The notes: generated by a model not told the origin, from the sequence alone. 64,000 bases of DNA from Lutibacter sp. Hel_I_33_5 (GCF_007827455.1 NZ_VISM01000001.1:1527501-1591500); one strand, 5' to 3'; counted from the first letter of the stretch, positions 44,501 through 49,847 are shown. Numbers and translations: made by a program.

Positions 44501-47500
44501 ACCATAAAAACTTTGCGCATAAGCACTATCTCCAAAGTTTTCTGTTCCTATATTATCTCTACTGAAACCTGAAAAAGAATTTTCTGTTGTACTAAATGTA
44601 CCATCATCATTTGAAACCCAAGAAGAAATTCCTAAACCACTTGTTCCATTTCTATCATCACCATAAATTAGCGCTACACTACCACTGTTATTTTCTGTAA
44701 ATGCTGGTGTTGAAACTGTTGAACATAATGGATCTGCACTATCTATTTTACCATCTCCATTATCATCTATACAATTGTTGCATATTTCTGGCTTTAAAAT
44801 TACACCACAACTAATAAAAGTTGATTGATTACCTGTATTTCCTGCACCAAATTTTAAAGGAATTTTTGTTTTATTTGCTACATTTTCAAAAGTACCATCT
44901 CCATTTCCTTTATACACTGTGATACCAGAATCTGCACCTAAATTATCTACTGCTGTAATATAATCTGCATTTCCATCTCCAGTAACATCTTGAAAAAATG
45001 ATTGCTCTGCATTTGTTGAATTTGCAAACCTTGTAGTTCCTCCTAAAGGATCTGCTGTAATTGTTGTTCTTGTTGCTGTAGTTGAGAAACGACCTTGCCC
45101 TAAGTTTTTATAGACCCAAATACCCATTGCTCCAAAAGCTTCTGCATGCGCATAATCTAAATCTCCATCATTATCTACATCTACAAATTGAGAATATTCT
45201 TCTTGAGCAGAACCTGAAGAATTTGATCCTCCAGAATCTTCTAACAGTTCATTAAAATACAATTCTGGCACAAATGTTCCATCGCTTTTTCCTCTCCAAA
45301 CTTGTAATCTACCTGTACCACTATCATCAAAAGTACCTACTAAATCTGCATAACCGTCATTAGTTACATCTGCTAATAAAAATTCTTCATTGGCAGATCT
45401 ACCACTAGTATTAAATCCACTAGCTCCTATTAGACTTGTAGTTATTCTTGTTTTTGCAAAAGTTCCATCTCCATTTCCTAAATATACGTGTACTTTATTA
45501 TCTGCTCCAGAAAAAATATAATCTATTTTACTATCTCCATTTACATCTGCAATCCAACCTTGTTCATGAGCAGATAAACCTGCAAAAATATAGCCATCTG
45601 TAACTTTTTGCATACCAGATGTAACAACTGCATCATATTTATAGGTATTGTCTCCATTACCTAAATAAACATATATTGAGTTGTTGTTATTTTCTGTTAC
45701 ATGAATTAAATCTGTAATCCCATCTTCATTTGCATCATCGAAATAAGTTGAAGAATACCAATCGTTTCCAAAAACTCCAGTAGTTCCCCAAGTAGATTCT
45801 CTATCGAAACCACCATATGCATATTCTTCTGTATCAAATGTACCGTCTTCATTAGAAACCCAAGCAGATATACCTATTTCAGAATCGTCATCATTATCTG
45901 CACCATGAATTAGTGCTGCCGTTTTTTCACATTTTTCTACTGCAAAAAACTCATATGCAAAAGTAAAATACTGACCATCTGTTAAATCTACTTTAGCCAC
46001 TAAGTTTCCACTTCCATCATCTTGTAATTGATATTCTGTAGGTGTTCCTGTAGTAAAATCACTAGAAGAATGTACTAAAAGGTAATGAAAATACTCTGGG
46101 GCATGTACTGTTACTTCGCCAACTGTACCTGTTTCTTGTACTTTCCATACTCTTGGCATGATACGATGTGGTTTATCTGTACCACTACTAGTTGTTTCGT
46201 ATGTTATAGATGGGGCTATACTTAAGTTATTATTACTCCATGTTAAAAAACTATTTGTAGCAGAAAATGTACTTGCATTTAATGCGTTTGATGCTTTTAA
46301 ACCAGATAAATGATCTCCTAAATAAATACTAACTTGTGCATCACTATTAACTGATCTAGATTGTTTTTGATTTAAACTTGCTTTATCATCTCTACCAATA
46401 CCTGCAATATCATGTATAAAAGTATTTCCGTCTGTTTTTAAAACATCCCAAGATTTTGTAGTTCCATCTCCTGCTAAATAATCTATAGCGCTATTTTGAT
46501 TTAAAGTAACACCATATTTTAATGCCAAATAAGAATTTACTTGTTGTTTTTGTGTTGCATTTAAACTACCATTATACCAAATAACTTCCTGTATATCACC
46601 AGGAAAAGCACCACCTCCAGTACTAAAACCAGAGTACCCTAGGTTTAAATGATCTCCCCAAACTCCTCCTGTTGGAATCGTAAAATTTTGTGTTAGACCA
46701 TCTAACCCTATGTCCAGAGTTGTACCGACAGGACTCCATGAATACAGTGAAGATTGCCCTGGAGTTACACTTAACGTTGAAGTTTGATCTACACTTTCCC
46801 AAAATCGATACATATTTAGGTTCCCAGCATTTACTCCAAAACCTGGTTCTCCTCCATTATGTGTGGGTGAATTTTCATTATCAATACCTATTATTCTACC
46901 ATTCCCAGCACTTGAAGCATTGGCAATAGCAAAAACTGTAAGGTCTCTTTGTGTGTAAACATTGTCTGGAGCTAAAGAACTTGTATCATCAGAAAAGAAA
47001 TTAGAGCCACTAAAGTTATTGATATATGGATTAAAATTATGTACTGTATTTCCTGTATTTAGAGTTAGTGAACCTACTGTTTCTATAAGGTTTCCATTTG
47101 GAGATTTATCGTCCCAACCACTAGCAATATTTGTAACCTCATCTGCTTTAACCCAAAAGGCTAAATTTGAAGGTACACCACCTGGTGCTGCTGATAATGA
47201 TATTATTGTAAAATAATCTCCATCATTTAAAGTTACACCTGTTATTTCTCCGTTTGCATCTAAAGCTCCAACTTGAGTTGTTCCAGTTGAGAAATTTCCA
47301 TCTGAACTTTTTACTAAATAATTTGTTTTAGAAGAGGTTGTACCTTGTCCATCAAATTTTAAATTAACTGTTTGAGAAAAGTTTTCACTTTGTACTCTCC
47401 ATTCTCTTTTTAATCTACTAGAATATAATGCTAAATCCAATTCTGTAGATTGCAAATCTGTACCTAAACCATCATTACCTATTCCTAAAAATTGTAAATC

Positions 47501-49033
47501 ATTTGCATGTAGTGTACTTCTTGCAGCATCTGTATTTGCAACAGTAAAATTATTATCTAATGCATATGTTAATATTGAACCTGATTTTGTTGATTTAGAT
47601 ACTCTTTGATCTAAAGCAGATGCAATATCTTTTCCAATAAATGTTATTCCATTATTATAATTTGAAGATGCTTCTGTTGCATCCCAAATTTTTGTACCCG
47701 AAGAAGCAAAATAATCTGCATTTAAGGAAACACCATACTTAATTGCTAAATACGATTCTACTTTTTGACGCTCTACAGTTGTAAGTACCCATGGGTAATG
47801 AATAACCTCCATAATTCTACCATCGTGTCCATCACCTGTATAATCATTATGGGTTCCTATTGAAAGATCATCAAAATCATTCATTAAGGTTGTCCAATTT
47901 TGAGTGTCATTTGTTAATTGAGCTCCATCACCATATAAAAAAGAATTATTTGAAGAAACAATTTCATTATTTTGATAATGACCACCAAGTATATAAGGTG
48001 CATCGTTTTGTGAAATGAAATCAGCTTTTATCGTGTTATCTGACCAAGCAGTTAGATATGCATCATCACCAGTTGTATATAAACCAAAAGAAGATGAAGT
48101 AGAATTATCTGCACCTACAGCTGTTATCCATCCAGACCCAGCATTTGCTGTTGTTTTTGTAATAACAGAAAAAACAGTTTTTCCTTTTTTACCATACGCA
48201 ATTCCATTAGCATGATCTGCAGAACCTAACTGATCATCTGTAAAAACTATTGAAGGATTAAAGTTTATTAACTGTCCCGAAGTTGTACCGTAAAATTTAG
48301 TGTTACCGTTATTTCCATTAGCTGAAGTTAAATTATTAGCATTTGCACTTTGGTCAGTCCAAGCTGTAATAGTACCAGCTTCTGTAGCTGTTGTACCCAA
48401 ATCTGCTTTAAACCAAGCTGTCATTATTGGACTGGTTATGAAAAGCTTATTTGAAGGTATACTTGTAAAAGTATTACCACTATCAGGACCATCATATTCA
48501 AGATTAAACAATTGACCAGAACCATTTTCACTATATCTAACTTCTATTGTATGATTTCCAGCAGTTAGTTCAATATCTGGTGAAGTATAAGTTGATGTTA
48601 TAAAAACATAATCACCTGAAAACCTTAAAGTATTATCTACATAAACAGCAAAAGAATCTTCAACATTTACAACTCTAAAATTATAAGTACCTGCTGATGT
48701 TATTTCCAAACTTGTTTCTAATTTTAAAGAAAAAGTATCTGCATCTTCATTTAGAAATATATTTTGAGGATTATTTAAATCATCTATATACCCCGTATTT
48801 TTAACAGCACCAGTAATACCAGCGGGTGCAGTTAATGATGCTGCATTTTGATAGCCTTCATAGTATGTGTATTCTACACCATTTACTAAACCTGCACTTT
48901 GTGATACACCTCCTGGTGATTGTGCAGAAATGTTTAATGAACATAACATGAAAAATGCCATGCTAAGCTTTATAAATAAATTAAAGTTTAAAGAAATTTC
49001 TTTTTTGGTGATGTTAGATAATTTTCTTCTCAT
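26561..49033 (-). CDS. Giant multidomain T9SS-secreted surface protein (SprB-like adhesin, type B sorting domain)
   Basis: About 7,490 residues, roughly 0.8 MDa by estimate and very acidic. From the N terminus (nt positions approximate): signal peptide ending NISAQ; PA14-like domain (48930-48450); two concanavalin/LamG-like modules (48440-45930); two FG-GAP/VCBS blocks (45920-43500); a discoidin-like module (near 43150-42720) and others joined by Asp-rich type 3 repeats (43260-41080); cadherin-like repeats (40640-39200); five 113-residue and four 108-residue repeats (39189-36201); seven Ig-like tandem-95 domains (36200-34011); a huge Asp-rich DTDGDG-type region (34010-26880). The C terminus is the gliding-motility-associated domain (PKGFSPNGDGVND, then LEIYNRFGNTVY and FGVPVGTYFYTIYF), a T9SS type B signal. 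The ATG at 49033 is preferred to 49081 because it gives the signal peptide directly. First gene of an operon with the SprF-family and OmpA genes. Role as adhesin or in gliding is inferred. Confidence 0.93.
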   Translation of the reverse strand: MRRKLSNITKKEISLNFNLFIKLSMAFFMLCSLNISAQSPGGVSQSAGLVNGVEYTYYEGYQNAASLTAPAGITGAVKNTGYIDDLNNPQNIFLNEDADTFSLKLETSLEITSAGTYNFRVVNVEDSFAVYVDNTLRFSGDYVFITSTYTSPDIELTAGNHTIEVRYSENGSGQLFNLEYDGPDSGNTFTSIPSNKLFITSPIMTAWFKADLGTTATEAGTITAWTDQSANANNLTSANGNNGNTKFYGTTSGQLINFNPSIVFTDDQLGSADHANGIAYGKKGKTVFSVITKTTANAGSGWITAVGADNSTSSSFGLYTTGDDAYLTAWSDNTIKADFISQNDAPYILGGHYQNNEIVSSNNSFLYGDGAQLTNDTQNWTTLMNDFDDLSIGTHNDYTGDGHDGRIMEVIHYPWVLTTVERQKVESYLAIKYGVSLNADYFASSGTKIWDATEASSNYNNGITFIGKDIASALDQRVSKSTKSGSILTYALDNNFTVANTDAARSTLHANDLQFLGIGNDGLGTDLQSTELDLALYSSRLKREWRVQSENFSQTVNLKFDGQGTTSSKTNYLVKSSDGNFSTGTTQVGALDANGEITGVTLNDGDYFTIISLSAAPGGVPSNLAFWVKADEVTNIASGWDDKSPNGNLIETVGSLTLNTGNTVHNFNPYINNFSGSNFFSDDTSSLAPDNVYTQRDLTVFAIANASSAGNGRIIGIDNENSPTHNGGEPGFGVNAGNLNMYRFWESVDQTSTLSVTPGQSSLYSWSPVGTTLDIGLDGLTQNFTIPTGGVWGDHLNLGYSGFSTGGGAFPGDIQEVIWYNGSLNATQKQQVNSYLALKYGVTLNQNSAIDYLAGDGTTKSWDVLKTDGNTFIHDIAGIGRDDKASLNQKQSRSVNSDAQVSIYLGDHLSGLKASNALNASTFSATNSFLTWSNNNLSIAPSITYETTSSGTDKPHRIMPRVWKVQETGTVGEVTVHAPEYFHYLLVHSSSDFTTGTPTEYQLQDDGSGNLVAKVDLTDGQYFTFAYEFFAVEKCEKTAALIHGADNDDDSEIGISAWVSNEDGTFDTEEYAYGGFDRESTWGTTGVFGNDWYSSTYFDDANEDGITDLIHVTENNNNSIYVYLGNGDNTYKYDAVVTSGMQKVTDGYIFAGLSAHEQGWIADVNGDSKIDYIFSGADNKVHVYLGNGDGTFAKTRITTSLIGASGFNTSGRSANEEFLLADVTNDGYADLVGTFDDSGTGRLQVWRGKSDGTFVPELYFNELLEDSGGSNSSGSAQEEYSQFVDVDNDGDLDYAHAEAFGAMGIWVYKNLGQGRFSTTATRTTITADPLGGTTRFANSTNAEQSFFQDVTGDGNADYITAVDNLGADSGITVYKGNGDGTFENVANKTKIPLKFGAGNTGNQSTFISCGVILKPEICNNCIDDNGDGKIDSADPLCSTVSTPAFTENNSGSVALIYGDDRNGTSGLGISSWVSNDDGTFSTTENSFSGFSRDNIGTENFGDSAYAQSFYGDVDNDGDKDLVHVTEDNNRSIYVYINNGNNTFQTNYIETTKMAITTDGKHFAGISDGEQGWLADVNGDYKLDYVFSGNDGQIHSYFGNGDGTFKRQRVTSRLTGSDWYHASGRSVYEQFFLEDVNKDFVADLVGVFDDWGKPRMVIWRGYGDGRFNPTPVVNKLLNDVGGSNSGGSGQEEFSAMADVNNDGYIDYLHAEAYGKMQLHAFLNDGTGDFNVAPVKTNITVGPLNGATRFANLTDAEQSFFIDVNKDGKVDYITATDNSGSNSGISVYLGNGDGSFATEPITTTISNFGVGTNYLEEASIQNGVFFKAGETKTTTVAQVSCCKSGTVAPILSTYKASTGPINLDDIHTATAPTGSTLVWSTENGTTAYPSTFVTMPTNTVGTYYAYYYDSVNACYSPASAPVIVTADFDGDGIDNATDLDDDNDGVLDIDEISCTISSTQIDKTGVTVTSDNTFAIGGGDLNKLVNGTDTQAAILSPSGTTNGTILFKFEFPSVKKLNLIELGQFSGGNLLTVGSTVKIEASTDDSNWVTLANSLSYNTTEVAGDFAASDSWKIEFNNNTEYKYYRIVNLTVANGGGWLSQAFFGQYNCVDLDTDNDGISNRLDLDSDGDGCSDALESGATTSTAKDYQFPNVDTQNSDGLVDAVDATGDGFIDYNSTYSLYATSSTLKSCLDSDGDGVNDVIDIDDDNDGILDKNECTASSVSNIGTFSTGAGIQTKGTIMQNGESIGFTIDHVSSFGPQNSIHAPFFNDANTYDPVVNPVKSGLAFTLQDGTPSTYTFTFDKPITNPRLHIWSMGNGTVNPKMTFSRDVILISKYQSSLTQENSTQIQTSSTSGGNGTIEIIGTMTSFNFSLDQGENWWSLLLATYNNPDCSLDTDNDGIPNSLDLDSDGDGCLDVNESGGIDADNDGVLDGDGFNTNGQVTTSNALLGTSYDGVTGGEIEAVKFDVTTAPQDNNTASGATTFTVAVDANKATVFNAGTPDFTTSTADASSGLNYKWQVDNVDITASTDGSVYTNFNTATLNISNVAGLIGKTYKVIISHNSDTCTTIEKSAKLVQLNDFDNDGVDDATDLDDDNDGILDSVEGSTDTDGDGRPNDKDLDSDGDGCFDAKESGGIDANNDGVLDGDGFDGTGQVTTGGSTLATSYNGVTGAEVIAVKASLATSPQDKTINEADTVTFGALASAESATSYAAGSPVYGTDLNANADLTYQWYIGNAGSGVALTETSPYSGVTSSTLTITNAPLSFNTNKYYVVVTHTNNACVSLESTAATLTVDPFNTAPVNTVPIGLNAPENTGTEDPIGITGIGIADADNNLASAVLSSANNGIINITASGAAIVTNNDSSSVTITGTQEDINNSLATATYKGNMSYVGNDTLTLLATDGADTPLTDSDTFMIAVGSVTNAAPVNTVPATQPASENTDKVITGISVADADGNLVTTEIKANSGTITVTGSGSVAVSTNGTSTVTMTGSQADINATIASITYKGNANFSGNDTITVTSTDSASSPETDIDTFTVNVAAVDFNPVNTMPVAQSTSQNVSKVISGVSVTDADDNLASTQISVTNGTLTVPTAGGGSISNNGTASVTIAGTETEINAALASITYAPTNNFSGGSTLTVLSTDSTSGTPLTDSDDLTITVGSVTAPLNTIPAAQTTPQNVNKVITGISVTDADGNLTMTQVSVTNGTLSVTTGGGGTINNDGTASVTIIGTEAQINAALASVTYAPTNNYSGGSTLTVLSTDSTSGTALTDSDNLAISVTAPANTAPVTNAVASTSMSSSAGATALPDPTATDPDGTIAGYVVKTLPTGGILQYTEDGTGTVKTVTANEELTPDEIKTLTFDPAGTTNANTSFTIAAKDNDGTEDSTPETVGITLTNAEPVTNAVASTSMSSSAGATALPDPTATDPDGTIAGYVIKTLPTGGILQYTEDGTGTVKTVTANEELTPDEIKTLTFDPAGTTNANTSFTIAAKDNDGTEDSTPETVGITLTNAEPVTNAVASTSMSSSAGATALPDPTATDPDGTIAGYVVKTLPTGGILQYTEDGTGTVKTVTANEELTPDEIKTLTFDPAGTTNANTSFTIAAKDNDGTEDSTPETVGITLTNAEPVTNAVASTSMSSSAGATALPDPTATDPDGTIAGYVVKTLPTGGILQYTEDGTGTVKTVTANEELTPDEIKTLTFDPAGTTNANTSFTIAAKDNDGTEDSTPETVGITLTNSEPVTNAVSSTSMSSSAGATALPDPTATDPDGTIAGYVVKTLPTGGILQYTEDGTGTVKTVTANEELTPDEIKTLTFDPAGTTNADTSFTLAAKDGEGLEDSTPETVGITLTNAEPVTNAVASTSMSSSAGATALPDPSGTDSDGSIASYVVKSLPSGGILELADGTDVTVGMELTPTQAAGLTFDPDGTTNTDTSFTITAKDNEGLEDSTPATVSITLNNAEPTTNDLTSVAISSSAGASALPDPTGNDDDGSIASYVIKTLPSGGTLELADGTDVTVGMELTPTQAAGLTFDPDGTTNANTSFTIAGKDNEGLEDSTPATVSIILNNAEPTTDDLTAVAINSSAGASALPDPTGNDDDGSIASYVVKTLPSGGTLELADGTDVTVGQVLTPTQANGLTFDPDGTTSANTSFTIAAKDNEGLEDSTPATVSITLNNTEPTTDDLSAVAMSSSAGASALPDPTGNDGDGSIASYVVKTLPSGGTLELADGTDVTVGMELTPTQANGLTFDPDGTTNTDTTFTIAAKDNEGLEDSTPATVSITLNNAAPIAQDDSVTINEDTNATINVITNDSDLDGSINNTTVDLDTSSPGVQNTKTTPEGVWTVNASGVVSFDPIDDYNGTANLTYTVKDNEGVLSNSGTISAIVTPVNDAPVAANDAVATDPNVPVAIPVLTNDTDVDNTTLTVSSITSNPTQGSVTINANGTITYTPNPSFTNGTDTFTYQVCDAVSGGLCDTASVSVSVPNTPLSPTANPDTNTVAEGGTLNVVLPGVLSNDTDANLDTLSIVDFKIGADTFTAGQTATITDKGTLKINSDGSYEFTALGDFNGTFPTVTYTVSDGTSTANSTSTLTIDVTSVNDAPVANNDTVTVDEDTNATVNVTTNDTDVDGAIDATTVDLDPATAGIQNTVTTPEGVWTVDSVGEITFDPVDNYNGTATISYTVKDNQGLETSNPGTVSVIVNAVNDTPVAANDSVTVNEDTDATVNVVTNDSDNDGTIDATTVDLDPATLGVQNTKTTPQGEWSVDANGVVTFDPADNYNGTATLDYTVKDNLGKVSSPGTISVSVTPVNDSPVLVVDMVTISEDSNATVNVVANDTDVDGTIDPTSVDLDPTTPGVQNTVTTPEGVWSVDANGVVTFDPVDNFNGTATISYTVKDNDGLLASTPGTISVMVTSVNDLPVVTDDTVTTTEDANVSINVLTNDTDPDGTIDATSVDLDPSTPAKESTITTPAGVWTVDANGVVTLDPAENFTGTATLPYTVKDDEGTTSNQGTINVTVEKDTDKDGIADTVDADDDNDGIPDSVEQNGDVNADLDGDGIPNHLDLDSDGDGMTDAQEAGGIDANGDGKIDSFTDANNDGLDDTIAATPLPTPNTDGTPKQDFLDADSDGDGIPDNLEAQAHASYEAPKGTDTDGDGIDDAYDSDNGGTPIKTPVNSDSDSIPNHLDLDSDGDGIIDNIEVQSTIGYQAPGVDTDGNGLADNYETTPGSGILKNAPVNSDGTDLPDYLDLDSDNDAVSDSVEAYDTDGDDVADKTATGTDADGDGIDDGYDVVTGGTNAPNAATNGGQDVTGFPNDQNANTAEIDYRDDSTPASAALKDTDGDSVKDITDKDDDNDGIIDSVESLGFIPTASAADDCGFPSVNFTSPTYVAGTGLTGAGSINAQYRFENVANYGGSIGIVDAIVEITDIKGGASLLNIDKATTGDPKAWQPEFTVPTPTGNTAQMAFKVKFVLDGTTNLFNIGRIGGVIYDIDGANAQEAVILSRPGLYAVDSQTLLNVVPNTTAGTVVFTGPDDTYSGVDLSPKLAAYFNYYNLSEFEIRFSAELLSSSANTNLGSVLFNICGINGLFEGNTTTANPSQTNGTSEPSGPGTFSVFTVNDGIDSDQDGIPDEKDLDSDNDGIPDNVEAQETANYKAPDADTDSDGLSEVYEGSGDKGIQPVDTDGDGTPDYLDTDSDNDGKNDTVEAGFTISTSNADADGDGLVDGYDDVNTTGNPFDVNDDQNNGAADTANTNTSTTEVDYREALDTDGDGIIDLVDTDDDNDGITDTIEQKGNPTRDTDGDGTPDHLDLDSDGDGVKDIVEAGGTDANNDGKVDDINPDGTLINDIDNDGLDDGIDGNNGEVDSDNDGIYDFQDTDDDGDGVDTKDEDVQTADGNPTNDDTDGDTIPNYLDSDDDGDGIDTKDEDIQTADGNPTNDDSDGDNTPNYLDADDDGDGVDTKDEDINNDSNPTNDDSDNDTIPNYLDTDDDGDGVDTKDEDVVTTNGNPSDDDTDGDTIPNYLDPDDDGDGIDTKDEDVETVDGNPANDDTDNDNTPDYLDPDDDGDGINTKDEDVNNDNNPTNDDTDNNGTPNYLDPDDDGDGVTTKDEDVETVDGNPTNDDTDNDGTPDYLDPDDDGDGVNTSDEDVDNDNNPTNDNTDSDTLPNYLDPDDDGDGINTVDEDVNGDNNPTNDNTDSDSLPNYLDPDDDGDGINTTDEDLDNDNNPTNDDSDNDGTPNYLDPDDDGDGINTSDEDANNDGNPTNDDSDSDGTPDYLDNDDNDGDGIADSIDEDDDNDGIPDSVEQNGNPTRDTDGDGIPDHLDLDADNDGILDIIEAGGTDSNNDGRVDNINPDGSLTNDSDNDGLDDAVDTNNGGTSLPMTDSDNVAPADFQDTDSDNDGVTDLVEGGTSPTEDANNDGMMDNTTDTDNDGISDVVDSDNGGTPANTPDTDNDSTLDFQDADDDSDGVNTADEDVETVDGNPTNDDTDNDGTPDYLDPDDDGDGVNTSDEDVETADGNPMNDDTDNDGTPDYLDPDDDGDGVNTSDEDPNNDGNPANDDSDGDGTPDYLDNDDNDGDGIADSLDEDDDNDGIPDSVEQNGNPAKDTDGDGTPDHLDLDSDNDGILDIVEAGGTDANNDGKVDGINPDGSLTNDTDNDGLEDTVDANNGGTSLPIPDTDGDGTSDYQDLDSDNDGVSDLIEGGTDPAVDANNDGKIDDASDADTDGISDIVDKDSGGKPADTPDTDNDGILDFQDSDDDGDGVDTKDEDIDKDGDSIDDDTDNDSIPNYLDPDDDGDGVNTKDEDANNDNNPTNDDTDNDGTPDYLDTDSDGDGINDSVEGSLDSDGDGIPNFQDSDDDGDGVDTKDEDIDKDGDPTDDDTDGDGTPNYLDSDDDGDGIDSKDEDVNSDNNPANDDTDNDGTPNYLDSDDDGDGINTSDEDVNNDGNVNNDNTDGDGIPNYLDSDDDGDGVNTGEEDVNNDGNPTNDDTDSDSTPDYLDSDDDGDGVSTEDEDVDNDGNPTNDDTDSDSTPDYLDSDDDGDGVSTDDEDVDNDGNPTNDDTDSDSTPDYLDSDDDGDGVSTDDEDIDNDGNPTNDDTDSDSTPDYLDSDDDGDGVSTEDEDVDNDGNPTNDDTDSDSTPDYLDSDDDNDGVSTEDEDVDQDGNPTDDDTDGDGTPNYLDTDDDGDGIDTEDEDANNDGDVTNDDTDNDGTPNYLDNDDTSLDSDNDSVPDIVDLDDDNDGIPDLIENGGDFTLDTDGDGTPDHLDLDSDGDGIFDLVESGSGAPDADNDGVIDGSQSRSGRNGIFDALETSADSGTLLREPRDTDGDGKRDFQDTDDDGDGIDTADEDVVAVDGDPTNDDTDGDGIPNYLDNDDDGDGILSINESMLDCDEDNIPDHIDVTECDLVPKGFSPNGDGVNDVLIIPALAEYPNFKLEIYNRFGNTVYTYQNKGQRVQKTFGWDGKSNVSTTKEFGVPVGTYFYTIYFNKGNKKPIAGWVYLNR
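26880..34010. repeat. Asp-rich, thrombospondin type 3-like calcium-binding repeat region
   Basis: About 2,370 codons of short repeats such as DDDGDGVSTEDEDVDNDGNP, with conserved DxDxDG loops that are expected to bind calcium in large numbers. Two short interruptions (near 32200-32990) hold a beta-rich insert (VNFTSPTYVAGTGLTGAGSI). The DNA shows a strong period of 108 bp (36 residues) in several parts. Confidence 0.88.
27651..28190. repeat. Five near-identical 108-bp tandem repeats
   Basis: The text GGTGTACTATCTGAATCTGT (GGCGTACTGT in the last copy) recurs at 27651, 27759, 27867, 27975 and 28083, exactly 108 bp apart. Each unit codes for 36 residues. Copies differ at few positions, mostly silent, which points to recent duplication. 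Confidence 0.9.
34011..36200. repeat. Seven Ig-like tandem-95 domains
   Basis: Repeats with the pattern PVAxNDxVTxxEDTxxTxNVxxND, then a Gly-x-Trp-x-Val strand and NYNGTATISYTVKD. Five fit the pattern closely; two (near 35560 and 35850) are divergent. Such domains are extension modules in bacterial adhesins. Confidence 0.82.
36201..37494. repeat. Four 324-bp (108-residue) tandem repeats
   Basis: The site GCTCCTGC(C/T)G recurs at 36471, 36795, 37119 and 37443, exactly 324 bp apart. The unit contains SSAGASALPDPTGNDDDGSI and GGTLELADGTDVTVG. The copy nearest 37490 is a hybrid, with the 113-residue family sequence at its start and the 108-residue family sequence afterwards. Confidence 0.88.
37495..39189. 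repeat. Five near-identical 339-bp (113-residue) tandem repeats
   Basis: The start of the SSSAG-coding site recurs at 37463, 37802, 38141, 38480, 38819 and 39158, exactly 339 bp apart. Copies differ mainly at silent positions, with a few amino-acid changes (for example SEPVTNAVSSTSM and FTLAAKDGEG in single copies). Each unit ends in TEDSTPETVGITLTN or close to it. Confidence 0.9.
39200..40640. repeat. Cadherin-like repeats of the giant protein
   Basis: Five units of the type VPxxQ-x-V-x-K-V-I-x-G-I-x-V-x-DADGNL, followed by VTITGTEAEINAALASVTY-type text. They resemble calcium-binding cadherin-like folds of large surface proteins. The copies differ more than the neighbouring tandem repeats. 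Confidence 0.75.
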
Positions 49034-49137
49034 GATGTTGTATTTAAAGTTTGAAACCCTAATACCATTGTATTTGGGCATAACAATTTTTTTGAAATAT
49101 TGATGTTATTCGTAAGAATATATAAGTTGATATAAGA

Positions 49138-49251
49138 AACGGCAGCATTAAAACTATCTTTATGAATCCTTTTTAGAAAAAGGGGTATACTCAGAAATTC
49201 TGTCCCTAACTTAAGAGTATAAGTAGTGTTAGCTTTTAAAACACTGCCGTT
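49138..49251 (-). promoter_or_regulatory. Nested inverted repeats in the putative leader of the giant gene
   Basis: The outer arms AACGGCAG (49138-49145) and CTGCCGTT (49244-49251) continue, after a small internal loop, with TTAAAA/TTTTAA. Inside lie CCTTTTT-AG-AAAAAGG (49168-49183) and TATACTC/GAGTATA (49186-49192, 49215-49221). The set can fold as a branched RNA 105-220 nt before the giant start. No known riboswitch motif was recognised. Confidence 0.5.
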
Positions 49252-49528
49252 ATTTTTTAGAAATAGAAAGGCGCTTATTAGTAGGCCTTTAGTTTTTTCC
49301 TTTAAAATAAAAAAGGAATGATATATGATTGCATTTAAGAATCTATAAGAATGATTCTTTATATTGGTTTGATTGTTAAAACAATCTGATGATCTATCTT
49401 TCCCTAAATAGAAGCTACAAGAAGTAACCTGGACAGATACTTGTGGGGAACAAATTTTCATATTTATATTTAATTTATAAGGCCAAAAAGCCTAATCATG
49501 TTTTTTACATAACTTAATTGAGTTTACT

Positions 49529-49577
49529 AAAGACTTAGAATTATTCTTAATTTTAGGGGAATTAAGAAAAAGTCTTT
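49529..49577. other. Long hairpin in the intergenic region
   Basis: The outer stem AAAGACTT/AAGTCTTT (8 bp) and the inner stem TTCTTAATT/AATTAAGAA (9 bp) enclose a 7-nt loop TTAGGGG. No T run follows on either strand, so it is not a simple terminator. Confidence 0.6.
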
Positions 49578-49847
49578 ACATGGGTTTGACAAGTACAAGT
49601 CTGTATATGTCGTATTGAATAAATAAGTTGATTTTTTGATAAGTATAAGAGAGTAGTATACTCTTGCGGGGACAGCCGAAATTCATATAATATAATATTT
49701 GTGGGTTAATATTGTTGTCTAAATATAAGTACACTTTTTAATAAGACGCAAGTAAAAGCCACAAATAAAACATAAAAAGGTTTGATATAAACATGAAATG
49801 GTTATGATTAAAACAACAAGTCATAAAAAGGAAGATATTAAATATAC

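Noticed and set aside
49034..49081. Giant gene starting at 49081
   Set aside because: The ATG at 49033 directly gives a basic start and a signal peptide; the extra 16 residues (starting MPKYNG) would precede the signal peptide without need.
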